From Psychrobacter sp. NG25 (GTDB taxonomy: Bacteria > Pseudomonadota > Gammaproteobacteria > Pseudomonadales > Moraxellaceae): a stretch of 64,000 nucleotides of DNA. The notes under the pieces were generated by a model that was given only the letters and a program-made list of their open reading frames with translations, was not told the DNA's origin and did not search any database. The position numbers and the translations under genes are program-made. This document shows positions 38,525-47,766 of the stretch, piece after piece (within the stretch, counting starts at the first letter, position 1; the number at the start of each line of letters is the position of its first letter). Location of the stretch: the NCBI RefSeq assembly GCF_015234355.1, contig NZ_JADGMV010000010.1, positions 33,923 to 97,922 on the forward strand. The letters run 5' to 3'.

Positions 38525-38532
38525 ATGTAATT

Positions 38533-39600
38533 TTATAACCCAACCATTTTGGTAATAATCGCATAGTGGTCTTCAAACATCATGGTAGCATCAAGCTCTG
38601 CCAGCGGTAACCAAAAGGCCTTGGCTGCGTCATCGCCACCTTTTACTTTTGGTAGACCTTTTGGGTCATTTTTAAGCTGAAAGTAAAACGCTTGGGTAAT
38701 CGTACGACCACGGGCCGAGCGATAGGGGTCATCAAAGGTATGCTGACTGTGACAAGAGCCACGCAATACTGGCTCAGGAACTTTGAGACGCGTTTCTTCA
38801 CGCAGCTCACGAATACAAGCATCAAATAAGGTTTCTTTCGGATTTAAGAACCCACCAGGTAATGCCCACAATCCGCGCCCTGGCATACTACGGCGCTCTA
38901 CCAACAGAATATGTCCAGACTGTACAATCAAAGCATCAGCCGTCATAAATGTAGGCGGATAGGGAGCTGATTCCCACTGTCTTTTGTACTTATCAATGAA
39001 ATCTGCTTCTTCATGCAGTTGATGATAGTCTTCAGTTTTTTTGAAATCATTCAGCACTTTACGGGTGGATTCAGGCGTGCGCTCAGGCGTCGGCGTGGCT
39101 CCCATCAGATAGCTATCTCTAATAGGTGTGGCTGATAGATTGTGATAATTGGGTACCGAGACCGAGTCCCAGTTAGGGAATAGCGATAAGTAATACGATG
39201 AGCTGTCTTTTGAGTGACCAATCAACCCAATATCGCTCTGCAAGTCACCAGTGACAGACTTTACGCCTGCTTGCACATACTGTAGCCAGCGGGTGTCGTT
39301 GTAGAGTGCATCGTCTAGACCAACGCAGTGAATACGTGCCGCTTCCTCTGCTGAGTAGGCGTTTTTAATCATGGCAGCACGCTCAGCGACGCTGAATGGA
39401 TTGCGTAAGCTACGTGGCAGGTTGGCTGAGCCAATGAGCATAATCACATCATCCGAGCGCTTTAATGCTTCGTCGATGACGGCTTTATGCCCACGATGGA
39501 ACGGCTGAAAACGCCCAATGAAAACCAAATAACGATAGTGTTTTTTATCCTGACTATCTGCGCTTTTTTTATCTGAATTTTGCTCTGACAATTCACTCAT
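38533..39600 (-). CDS. nadM: bifunctional NMN adenylyltransferase/Nudix hydrolase (NadM-Nudix)
   Basis: A 355-residue fusion. The N-terminal NadM-type adenylyltransferase has the nucleotide-binding loop GRFQPFHRGH near residue 29 and SATPIRDSYL as the second motif. The C-terminal Nudix domain has the box GGFLNPKETLFDACIRELRE followed by ETRL. It makes NAD from NMN and ATP, and the Nudix part hydrolyses ADP-ribose-type compounds in homologues. It is 230 bases upstream of nadV on the same strand, consistent with a salvage operon or paired unit. Confidence 0.94.
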   Translation of the reverse strand: MSELSEQNSDKKSADSQDKKHYRYLVFIGRFQPFHRGHKAVIDEALKRSDDVIMLIGSANLPRSLRNPFSVAERAAMIKNAYSAEEAARIHCVGLDDALYNDTRWLQYVQAGVKSVTGDLQSDIGLIGHSKDSSSYYLSLFPNWDSVSVPNYHNLSATPIRDSYLMGATPTPERTPESTRKVLNDFKKTEDYHQLHEEADFIDKYKRQWESAPYPPTFMTADALIVQSGHILLVERRSMPGRGLWALPGGFLNPKETLFDACIRELREETRLKVPEPVLRGSCHSQHTFDDPYRSARGRTITQAFYFQLKNDPKGLPKVKGGDDAAKAFWLPLAELDATMMFEDHYAIITKMVGL

Positions 39601-39765
39601 AGACGCTAGCTTCCTACGACTTATTTTTATTGATTAAAATCTAATGATACCAATACTGACACAGCCTATGACTTGCTGACAAGTGGAAAGATGTTTGGGT
39701 TAGTATAACTGTCAATGATTATGTGCATCATGATGTGACGAGGTCAAACAAATGCACTTATGATT

Positions 39766-40725
39766 TTAATGGGAATGCTTTTCAATCCAAGCCGTCACCG
39801 TTGGCCAAATCTCTTTTGCAGCGTTACGGCTGATCATAATGCGACTATGAGTATAGTCGTCTAAATCACCATGGCTGAGCGCGTATTCGCGAAAGACATT
39901 GGTAGGGTTTTTAAAATTATCAAAGAGCATCTGACAACCATGGCTAGGGGAGATAAAGTTGTCTCCTCTAGCACTGATGGCATAGACAGGTATCGTAATA
40001 TTGGGCATCTGTTGTCGATAGTCCAAAGGCTCGTCGTCAGTGGCAGTTGTATCAGTGCTCGCTTGATTAAATGTACTTTGTTTGATGAAACTACTTTTAA
40101 AGTTCCTTTGCAGATTCCAGTCGTACCACTGACTCATCGTATAGTAGCTTTCGTCACAAGTGCCCATCTTTAATTTTCTGGCAGGAATACCGCCAAGCAT
40201 TCGCGTGAGTATCTTGGCTGTAATAATTTTCGCATGGCTAATTGGCTTTGACGCTGCGCCATAAGCTTGGCAAGCAAACATGCTGATGCTGTTTATTTTG
40301 TCGATATAGCGTGGGTTTTGAACTAAAAACATAATCAAACCAATACCGCCACCACTGTGAGTAATACAGTGCAAATTATCGAATTTTAATTCGTCAAAAA
40401 AATAGCGGAAAGTCGCTTCATAGTCATAAGTAGCCACTGTTTCGAAATTAAATCTTTCTTTTGGCATTGAGCTGTCACCATGACCGCGCCACTCCATGAT
40501 ATAGCAGTGATGTCCAAGGCCAGCGAGATATTCAGCAATTTTTAAGCAAGTTTGTTTGTCCGAAAAGGTCCCGTGAGTCAAAAATATATTTTGAGGTTTT
40601 ATAATAGGCAAGCTATTTTCTAACGGGTTGGCTATCGTACTGTTTTCTATAGTATCAAATAATTTCCAAACGGCAATTTTCTCATCGTCCTTGGTAATTA
40701 TTAGGTGCAACGTCCGTGTCATCAT
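39766..40725 (-). CDS. alpha/beta hydrolase
   Basis: A 319-residue alpha/beta-fold hydrolase. It has the oxyanion-side motif FLTHGTFSDKQT and YIMEWRGHGDSSMPKE. The nucleophile elbow is THSGGGIG, a variant of G-x-S-x-G, with the acid region ISARGDNFISP and final His in ALSHGDLDD. No signal peptide is present. ATG 40725 (followed by a second ATG) has GGA nearby; an upstream extension to 40770 is less likely. The substrate is unknown; it may act on lipids or polyesters. Confidence 0.82.
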   Translation of the reverse strand: MMTRTLHLIITKDDEKIAVWKLFDTIENSTIANPLENSLPIIKPQNIFLTHGTFSDKQTCLKIAEYLAGLGHHCYIMEWRGHGDSSMPKERFNFETVATYDYEATFRYFFDELKFDNLHCITHSGGGIGLIMFLVQNPRYIDKINSISMFACQAYGAASKPISHAKIITAKILTRMLGGIPARKLKMGTCDESYYTMSQWYDWNLQRNFKSSFIKQSTFNQASTDTTATDDEPLDYRQQMPNITIPVYAISARGDNFISPSHGCQMLFDNFKNPTNVFREYALSHGDLDDYTHSRIMISRNAAKEIWPTVTAWIEKHSH

Positions 40726-41294
40726 AAAAATTATCCTATCCGAAAAATACGTAATATTTATACAAGGCAATCAAAAGCTACCATGCTCATAAAGCCAGTG
40801 CATAAAGTTATTCAAACTATCAATACTACGTCAAAACTAAATGACTTGCTCAGACGAGATGTGAACGGTATCGCATAGCGAAAATGCTGAGTATGCTTGA
40901 TAAATGGCATAGCTGTCTTTATATAGAGAATAGCTTGATATAGAGAGTAACTCGGCAGCCAACACAGCTATTAAGCATGTTTATTTTTCATTGTTTAAAT
41001 ATTGAGTTACTTTGCCAGTAGGTAGCATCATTAAAAAAACCAATGACAACCATTTACAGTGGGCATCGTTCAATTCACAGTAGCGTGGTCGGAATTGATG
41101 CTTGATTCAGGTATAATGAGTGCTATAAACGAATTAAACTTTATACTCATGGTGGGCAGCGTCATATAATAATAAATCTCAAATATTGCTAGCCTGCATG
41201 TTTTATATAAGCCGTAAAAATTTTAAACACCCAAATTCACGACACAGTAGCCATAATAGATATAGCGTTTGTGTCATAACGCATAGGAAACATT
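40726..41294. other. 569-bp divergent intergenic region upstream of nfuA
   Basis: No gene is supported. A TATAAT at 41114-41119 may be a -10 for nfuA transcription, without a clear -35. No IscR-type site was recognised. Confidence 0.4.
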
Positions 41295-41978
41295 ATGAGT
41301 GAGCATGACCAAGTTGATAGCCCAGTAGCGCCATCAGCAGACTATGAATCAGCGCTAGATACTGATCAGACTGAGGCAAAAAGCAATATTACGATCACTG
41401 AGTCAGCCCAAGGGTACTTAGCAGATTTGTTATCTAAGCAAGATACAGATGGTATCGGTGTACGTATTTTCGTCGAACATCCAGGTACGCCACGTGCAGA
41501 GTGCTGTATGGCGTACAACCAGCCAGGCGAAGAAGATAGCGCTGATTTGCGTTTTACGTATGACAGCTTCTCTGCATTTATCGAAGCGGCGTCAGTTCCT
41601 TATCTAGAAGATGCGGTCATCGATTATAATAAAGACCGTTTCGGTGGTCAGCTGACTTTCCGTGCACCAAACTCTAAAGTACCAAAGGTAGGTGCGGATG
41701 CCAGTGTGGAAGAGCGCATCAACTACGTATTGCAGTCAGAGATTAATCCCGGTCTAGCAGCGCATGGCGGTGACGTACAGTTGCTTGAACTCATCGATGA
41801 AGAAGGCGTTGGTCTTACAGCCGTATTGAAATTTGGCGGTGGTTGCCAAGGGTGCTCAGCCGTTGACATGACCTTGCGTCAAGGTGTCGAAGTACAGCTA
41901 AAGCAGCAAATACCAGAGTTGACGCAAGTCATTGATGAGACGGATCATACTCGTACTGAAAACGCTTATTACAAATAA
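41295..41978 (+). CDS. nfuA: Fe-S biogenesis protein NfuA
   Basis: A 227-residue NfuA. The N-terminal degenerate A-type domain includes [20 protein letters not shown]. The C-terminal NifU-like domain has the conserved Cys pair in [14 protein letters not shown]. NfuA carries [4Fe-4S] clusters to client enzymes such as aconitase and LipA. About 30 acidic residues precede the first domain. The gene is isolated from isc genes. A terminator follows. Confidence 0.95.
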   Translation: MSEHDQVDSPVAPSADYESALDTDQTEAKSNITITESAQGYLADLLSKQDTDGIGVRIFVEHPGTPRAECCMAYNQPGEEDSADLRFTYDSFSAFIEAASVPYLEDAVIDYNKDRFGGQLTFRAPNSKVPKVGADASVEERINYVLQSEINPGLAAHGGDVQLLELIDEEGVGLTAVLKFGGGCQGCSAVDMTLRQGVEVQLKQQIPELTQVIDETDHTRTENAYYK

Positions 41979-42032
41979 GAGTCTCAGTAAAAGCTAAAGC
42001 GTTAAGTAACATCTGAAAAATTATTTTAATTA

Positions 42033-42065
42033 AAGAGCCAAGTTTGATGAACTTGGCTTTTTTTA
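42033..42065 (+). terminator. terminator of nfuA
   Basis: Stem AAGAGCCAAGTT/AACTTGGCTTTT with loop TGATG, ending in a T-tract. Confidence 0.92.
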
Positions 42066-42168
42066 TTGCTATGATTTGGTAGATTGTTTTTTAGCTGAAT
42101 TTTCAGTGGCAGATTGTTGATTAATCATTTATTGATTAATAACTTTTATCGAAATAAAGGAATATATA

Positions 42169-43491
42169 ATGAGTGACGGACAAGCAGACCAGCAAGCAGC
42201 CCAAAAATCAGAGACCCCTCAGCGTCTTGAAACCTTAGCGATTCATGCGGGTTATAGTGTTGAGCCAACGACCAAAGCGGTCGCAGTACCTATCTATCAC
42301 ACCAGCTCGTATGCCTTTGATAATACTCAGCATGGTGCAGACCTGTTTGATTTAAAGGTCGCAGGTAATATTTATACCCGTATCATGAACCCGACCAATG
42401 CAGTTTTAGAGGAGCGCGTCGCCGCACTAGAGGGCGGTATTGGTGCACTTGCAGTAGCATCTGGTATGGCTGCCATCACTTATGCGATTCAGACCATCTG
42501 TGAAGCGGGTGACAATATCGTTGCTGTGTCGACCTTATATGGTGGTACTTATAATTTATTTGCCCATGCTTTGCCGCGTCAAGGCATCGAAGTACGCTTC
42601 TTTGACCACAAAAACCCTGAAGCGATTCGTGATTTAATCGATGATAAGACTAAGATGGTCTTCGCAGAAAGTATCGGTAACCCATTGGGTAACATCGTAG
42701 ATATTCAGGTACTAAGTGATATTGCTCATGAATATGGTGTGCCAGTCGTGATTGATAGTACAGTTGCGACACCTGCGCTATGTCGTCCTTTTGAGTTTGG
42801 TGCAGATATTGTCATTCATTCGTTGACCAAATATATGAGCGGTACAGGTACCTCGATTGGTGGCGCGATTGTCGATAGTGGTAAATTCGCATGGGGTGAT
42901 TATCCAGAACGTTTCCCATTATTGAACACGCCAGATCACAGTTATCACGGTGTGAACTTTGTCCAAGATGTCGGCGCAGCAGCCTTTATTGCTCGTGCTC
43001 GTGTGGCACCGCTGCGTAATACTGGCGCAGCGCTTAGCCCGCTAAATGCTTTTGGTATTTTGCAAGGTATGGAGACATTGAGTCTACGTATGGAGCGACA
43101 TGTACAGAATGCGCAAGCCGTTGCTGAATATCTACGTGACCATGATAAAGTTGCTTGGGTGAAATATGCGGGTTTACCGGATCATCCTGAGCATGAGCTT
43201 GCTAAGAAGTACATGAAAGGCACGCCTTCTGCTATTTTGACCTTTGGGGTTAAAGGTGGTTTGGAAGCAGGTGCGCGCTTTATCGATGCGCTGCAACTGA
43301 TTACGCGTTTGGTCAATATCGGTGATGCCAAATCACTAGCCTGCCATCCAGCGACGACCACGCATCGCCAATTGAATGAGCAAGAACTTGCCAATGCTGG
43401 TGTCAGCACTGATATGGTACGACTGTCGATTGGTATCGAACATATTGAAGATATCAAAGCAGATTTAGAGCAGGCACTAGCTTCAGCTTAA
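42169..43491 (+). CDS. metY: O-acetylhomoserine sulfhydrylase (MetY-like)
   Basis: A 440-residue PLP enzyme of the Cys/Met metabolism family. The N-terminal LAIHAGYSVEPTTKAVAVPI and NIYTRIMNPTNAVLEERVAA are typical of MetY. The PLP lysine is in HSLTKYMSGTG. It forms homocysteine from O-acetylhomoserine and sulfide. Some Moraxellaceae also use related MetZ enzymes, but the length and 'HAGY' start favour MetY. AAAGGA precedes the ATG, and a bidirectional terminator follows. Confidence 0.92.
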   Translation: MSDGQADQQAAQKSETPQRLETLAIHAGYSVEPTTKAVAVPIYHTSSYAFDNTQHGADLFDLKVAGNIYTRIMNPTNAVLEERVAALEGGIGALAVASGMAAITYAIQTICEAGDNIVAVSTLYGGTYNLFAHALPRQGIEVRFFDHKNPEAIRDLIDDKTKMVFAESIGNPLGNIVDIQVLSDIAHEYGVPVVIDSTVATPALCRPFEFGADIVIHSLTKYMSGTGTSIGGAIVDSGKFAWGDYPERFPLLNTPDHSYHGVNFVQDVGAAAFIARARVAPLRNTGAALSPLNAFGILQGMETLSLRMERHVQNAQAVAEYLRDHDKVAWVKYAGLPDHPEHELAKKYMKGTPSAILTFGVKGGLEAGARFIDALQLITRLVNIGDAKSLACHPATTTHRQLNEQELANAGVSTDMVRLSIGIEHIEDIKADLEQALASA

Positions 43492-43536
43492 TACTCTAAG
43501 ACTCTCATTGAACTGAGTAACTTGCTTATTGAGTGA

Positions 43537-43573
43537 CAAAAAAAGCCCATAGCGAATTCGCTATGGGCTTTTC
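43537..43573. terminator. bidirectional terminator after metY
   Basis: Stem AAAAGCCCATAGCGAA and its complement, with A and T tracts, between convergent metY and the kinase gene. Confidence 0.94.
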
Positions 43574-43601
43574 TTATTAGCATCAAAAACGTCTATTTAT
43601 A

Positions 43602-44621
43602 TCACGCTGATAAGACACGCTGAGCAATATCTCTATAATCTTGTGAATCTAATCTTGGTCCGAATTGCTGGATAACTTGTGCTGATATTTCGCTGGCAAG
43701 TCGACCACATTCTGGCAAGCTATAATGCTGCGATAACGCATACAAGAATGCACCTGAATAGTTATCACCTGCACCATTGGTATCTATAACGTTTGCTACC
43801 ACAGGTGTAGCAACTTCATAAATTTCAATCTCTGATTTGTCGTTAAGTTTATGGGCGATAGTCGCACCATTAGGGCCATCTGTCACTACTGCTGTGTGAC
43901 AGTAATCAAGTAGCGCACGTGCGGCGGCTTTAACTTGTTTTTTATCCGTAAATAGCTTGGCTTCTTCGCTATTACAGAATATTACTTCAACTTTATTGCC
44001 TAGCATATTGAGCAAGCCGTCTTTGGCAAACTGCACTACCGCAGGATCAGCAAAGCTCACCGCGATTTTCGCATTATGAATACCGGCTTGTTGACGTAAT
44101 TGAGTCATCGCGGGTTGGATGCTCTCAGACATCGCCAGATATCCTTCTAGATATAGCCAGTCTGCTTGCGTCAACGCATCAAAATCGACATTGTCGGCGA
44201 CAATCTCACTTGAGGTGCCAAGATAAGTCTGCATGGTACGCTCGCCATCTTCTGTAACCGCGACTACGCATGAGCCGGTCACACCGCCTGCATGGATAGA
44301 TTTATCAGAGGTTGCGACGCCTGCTTCGTGCAAGTCTCTGAGGTAAAACGCTCCTTGATCATCATCACCGACACGGCACGCATAAAAAGGCTTACCACCT
44401 AGACTGGCAAAGGTATACATTGCATTAGCAGCTGAGCCACCGCCTGCTTGTTTTGATGGGTCAATGTTAGCAAGTTTGAAATATGCGAGTAATTGTTGTT
44501 GTTCTTCGATACCAGCTAGCGTCATATGACCTTTGGTCAGCTCCGTCTCAGCTAATGCTGCATCAGACAGCACATATTCGTGATCAACCAACGCATTCCC
44601 TATCGCCATTACATCGTACAT
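43602..44621 (-). CDS. adenosine kinase-like PfkB-family sugar/nucleoside kinase
   Basis: A 339-residue PfkB/ribokinase-family kinase. PfkB signature 1 is GGSAANAMYTFASLGG and signature 2 is DTNGAGDNYSGAFLYAL with the catalytic Asp. Sequence and length resemble bacterial adenosine kinases, which phosphorylate adenosine to AMP. Other substrates are possible. GAGGAG lies before the ATG. The upstream gene rsmI ends 51 bases away on the same strand. Confidence 0.87.
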   Translation of the reverse strand: MYDVMAIGNALVDHEYVLSDAALAETELTKGHMTLAGIEEQQQLLAYFKLANIDPSKQAGGGSAANAMYTFASLGGKPFYACRVGDDDQGAFYLRDLHEAGVATSDKSIHAGGVTGSCVVAVTEDGERTMQTYLGTSSEIVADNVDFDALTQADWLYLEGYLAMSESIQPAMTQLRQQAGIHNAKIAVSFADPAVVQFAKDGLLNMLGNKVEVIFCNSEEAKLFTDKKQVKAAARALLDYCHTAVVTDGPNGATIAHKLNDKSEIEIYEVATPVVANVIDTNGAGDNYSGAFLYALSQHYSLPECGRLASEISAQVIQQFGPRLDSQDYRDIAQRVLSA

Positions 44622-44672
44622 TGCTTACTTCTCCTCAATTAAGTGATAAACGCACATTTTTATATTTAAAAG

Positions 44673-45632
44673 TTATTCAGCCTGTAGTTCAAGTAGGCGT
44701 TGATATAGCGCATTTTTTTTGACGCCTGTGATATCAGAGCCTAATGCAGCGGCTTTTTTGACCGATAAATCCTCTAACAGTCTTTGCAGTAATTTGTCAT
44801 GGATAGTGATATCGTCTGAATCCTGAGCTACATTCACGCCAGCGACCACTACGACTATTTCACCGCGCTGTTGATTGTCATCTGCTTTGACAAACTCAAC
44901 CAACTCGCCAAGTGTACTTTTACGTACTGTCTCAAAGGTTTTGGTTAATTCACGGCAAAAAGCGACTTCGCGATCTGCACCAAATATCGTTGCCATATCT
45001 TCTAAGCTGGTGATAATACGATGCGGTGCTTCATAAAATATCAACGTTTCAGTACGTGAGTTTAAGGCAGCGAGCTGTTTTTGGCGACCATGTGTTTTTG
45101 CTGGCAAAAAACCAATGAAGCTAAAGCGATCTGATGGCAATCCTGCGACTGATAGCGCGGCAATGGCAGCAGAGGCACCGACGATAGGTGATACGGCGAC
45201 GCCAGCAGCATGTGCTGCTTGTACCAATTGATAACCAGGGTCGCTAACTAGTGGCGTCCCAGCATCACTAATCAAAGCGACCGAATGACCTTGCTCAATC
45301 ATCTCAATAATCTTTGGTGTTTGAATCGCGCTATTGTGCTCATGATATGCCCACAGTTTATTGTGGCCTTTTTGCTTTGGAGTGGTTTCCGTATCGTCTA
45401 CAGCGCTGTTTTCATTATGATGAGGCGTTGATGCTTTTGCATCGTCGGTTTTGCTGCCTTTGGTATCAATACCAAAGTGTGACAGCAGCTTACCTGAGGT
45501 ACGGGTGTCTTCACAGGCAATGATGGCGACTTGCTTTAGGACATCAATTGCATGCGGCGTCATATCGCTCATATTACCAATCGGCGTGGCAACGATATAT
45601 AGACAAGCTGGCATCGCGGTAGGGCTAGACAT
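44673..45632 (-). CDS. rsmI: 16S rRNA (cytidine-1402-2'-O)-methyltransferase
   Basis: RsmI 2'-O-methylates C1402 in 16S rRNA with SAM. The 319-residue protein has LYIVATPIGNMSDMT at the start. ACEDTRTSGKLLSHF, AYHEHN, ISDAGTPLVSDPG and GASAAIAALS follow, then FYEAPHRI. A low-complexity polar insertion of about 35 residues (57-92) separates the two conserved motifs before AYHEHN; other RsmI proteins have only a few residues there. It is divergent from yraN, a widespread arrangement. GAGG precedes the ATG. Confidence 0.95.
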   Translation of the reverse strand: MSSPTAMPACLYIVATPIGNMSDMTPHAIDVLKQVAIIACEDTRTSGKLLSHFGIDTKGSKTDDAKASTPHHNENSAVDDTETTPKQKGHNKLWAYHEHNSAIQTPKIIEMIEQGHSVALISDAGTPLVSDPGYQLVQAAHAAGVAVSPIVGASAAIAALSVAGLPSDRFSFIGFLPAKTHGRQKQLAALNSRTETLIFYEAPHRIITSLEDMATIFGADREVAFCRELTKTFETVRKSTLGELVEFVKADDNQQRGEIVVVVAGVNVAQDSDDITIHDKLLQRLLEDLSVKKAAALGSDITGVKKNALYQRLLELQAE

Positions 45633-45780
45633 GAAAACCTCGGAGTATTAAAAACGGGAATTAAAATATAATGTGGCACGGTTGCCCATATCATCATCTA
45701 TTGTATTTTTCAGTCAAATAATGAGTGAGTAAATATCTGTCAATGACATAGCTAGGGCGTGCGAAAGTGGTTAGTTTAGC

Positions 45781-46266
45781 ATGATGTGCTATGATAATTC
45801 TGAAATGTTAACCAGACCAATCGACATCATGGCGAACCATAAACCTTTGACACTCACTTCACCAAAACAGCGCCAAGGCAGCCTGTTTGAGCAGCACGCG
45901 TGTGAGTTTTTACTGGCGCAAGGATTAAGGCTGATTGCGCAAAATTGGCAACAGCCAAAAGTGGGCGAGCTGGATTTGGTCATGATGGAAATAGGACAGG
46001 CGTGGTCAACGTTGGTATTCATCGAAGTTCGCCAACGCAAGCAGTCAGAGTTTGGCGATGCAGCCATTAGCGTGACAGCGAGTAAGCAACGCAAAGTTAT
46101 CAAAGCTGCGCGCTACTTTTTGCAGCAGCATCCTGAATATAGCGATTATGAATGCCGGTTTGATGTGATTGCTTATAATACGGCTAGCAATGTAAGCCAA
46201 ACAAGCCAGCAGGTAGACATTCAACCAGAATGGTTTCAGGGTGCCTTCGTGGCAGATGCATGGTGA
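45781..46266 (+). CDS. yraN: YraN (UPF0102) family protein
   Basis: A 161-residue member of the UPF0102 / YraN family, which has a restriction-endonuclease-like fold. The features are GSLFEQHACEFLLAQGLRLI, NWQQPKVGELDLVM (with the catalytic-like E and D), and VFIEVRQRKQSEFGDA. Its function is unproven; a Holliday-junction-related nuclease role has been discussed. The start is uncertain: ATG 45781 has no good Shine-Dalgarno sequence, and an internal ATG at 45829 would give 145 residues, closer to the usual family length. rsmI-yraN-BON lipoprotein is a common gene neighbourhood. Confidence 0.87.
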   Translation: MMCYDNSEMLTRPIDIMANHKPLTLTSPKQRQGSLFEQHACEFLLAQGLRLIAQNWQQPKVGELDLVMMEIGQAWSTLVFIEVRQRKQSEFGDAAISVTASKQRKVIKAARYFLQQHPEYSDYECRFDVIAYNTASNVSQTSQQVDIQPEWFQGAFVADAW

Positions 46267-46391
46267 CAATATATAGAAGCGGTACGGCTAAACAGTGAAT
46301 AGAACCAATAAAACAGCACATAGAATTTGGTATCAAGCTATCGTTACTAAAAACATAACCGCCACCAGCAAAAATTCAGTAAAGTAGCTAT

Positions 46392-46429
46392 GTTATAAGT
46401 AGCTGTATTACAAATTGTTATAAGTAGCT
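46392..46429 (+). repeat. short direct repeat beside the MITE
   Basis: The 13-mer GTTATAAGTAGCT occurs at 46392-46404 and 46417-46429. It immediately precedes the mobile element at 46436-46605. Confidence 0.6.
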
Positions 46430-46435
46430 ATGTTA

Positions 46436-46605
46436 GAGCGTGTCATCAATTAGCGGATTAATACATTTAGTGGTCTTAAAATGACTAAATTTTGCTAAAC
46501 ATCGTTAGAAATTTTGCCAATATGTACATATTCACGGCAATTTCTTCCTTGTTTATCTACAATTTTTCTCATTTTAAGCCTCACAATCTAATTGATGACA
46601 CGCCC
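46436..46605. mobile_element. 170-bp MITE with terminal inverted repeats
   Basis: The left end GAGCGTGTCATCAATTAG and the right end CTAATTGATGACACGCCC are inverted repeats differing at one position. Both ends are flanked by TA (46434-46435 and 46606-46607), a likely target-site duplication. There is no transposase. The minus strand contains only a 25-codon frame beginning MRKIVDKQGR. This looks like a non-autonomous element moved by a related full-length transposase elsewhere. Confidence 0.86.
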
Positions 46606-46681
46606 TAAAAGCCGTTAGATTGAAATTGCTCAACCCATTAAATTTATATAATTGTCACAATCATGTTCTAAGAGGTAAATC

Positions 46682-47497
46682 ATGACACGGATGCATCTGC
46701 GCACTGCTATTTTTGGCTCATCACATCGTACAGCGATTGGCATGATATTACTGTCTAGTATCGCTGTTACTGGCTGTACGACCAACTACCTGACCAATAG
46801 CACAGAAGGCACGTACGGTGTGCCGATGACAGAGCGCACTATTCCGCAACGTCTGCTTGATCGCAGTATCGAACACACTGCCAAAATCAATGTCTATGGA
46901 TTACAAGAAAACCTGCAACAAACCAGCCGTATGGACATTGATAGCTTTAACAGTGAAGTGCTATTGACAGGTGAAGTGCCTACTGAAGCCATCAAAACAG
47001 AAATAGAAAAAGTCGTCAGCTCTATGCCTGATGTACGCCGCGTTTATAACGAATTGAACGTCAGTGCCTCAAAAGGTTATAGCTCTACCGTGCAGGATGG
47101 TTATATTACTTCCAAACTGTTAGCAAAAGTGGCCGCTAGTGATGGTGTTAGTTCTTCACAGATTAAGGCAGTGAGCGATAACGGTGTGGTTTATATTATG
47201 GGACGTATGACACCCACTCAACAGAGTAATCTCATTGATATTGCCAACACGACGGTCGGTGTGACGGAACTGGTATTGCTTACGACGGTTGTAGACGATA
47301 GAGGGGTGAAGATAAACGAAGACGATATTATGACTGACAACAATTTGGGCAATGCTGATTCAGTGCCAGTTGTTGAAGGCGCTGTTGCTAACATTGATAG
47401 TACTCGTCTAGCAACGCCAGTTATAGTGACAGAAGAGGGCACAACAGGTGAGCAGCCACAATCGAGTCCTTATATCGATCTGTATCAGGGACAGTAG
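46682..47497 (+). CDS. BON-domain outer-membrane lipoprotein (DolP/YraP-like)
   Basis: A 271-residue lipoprotein with signal peptide and lipobox VTGC (Cys near residue 32). Two BON domains follow, near residues 68-130 and 140-205. The first contains DIDSFNSEVLLTGEVPTEA; the second contains YITSKLLAKVAASDGV and a DNGVVYIMGRMT strand. DolP proteins support outer-membrane integrity and the Bam complex. The roughly 60-residue C-terminal tail is acidic and low complexity. AGAGG precedes the ATG. Proximity to yraN fits DolP. Confidence 0.88.
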   Translation: MTRMHLRTAIFGSSHRTAIGMILLSSIAVTGCTTNYLTNSTEGTYGVPMTERTIPQRLLDRSIEHTAKINVYGLQENLQQTSRMDIDSFNSEVLLTGEVPTEAIKTEIEKVVSSMPDVRRVYNELNVSASKGYSSTVQDGYITSKLLAKVAASDGVSSSQIKAVSDNGVVYIMGRMTPTQQSNLIDIANTTVGVTELVLLTTVVDDRGVKINEDDIMTDNNLGNADSVPVVEGAVANIDSTRLATPVIVTEEGTTGEQPQSSPYIDLYQGQ

Positions 47498-47766
47498 TAG
47501 CCATCGCCATTATTTACGAATCAGATAGATAAGTGATGGCTATTAAGCGATCTGATTTTAATGACAAGAAGACTAAACAGTACTAACAGGAAAAACACGA
47601 TAAATCCTTAGTGAACCAGTAATATATAGACAGTCAGCAATAGAACAGCCCGCCAAATAATAAATGGTACTCTTAATAAATAATGGTAATTTTAGTGAAT
47701 GATATTTTATAAAGAGGCTGTGATAGTGCTCATCATTGTTTATAAATATAAGAGGGATACTGGTAA

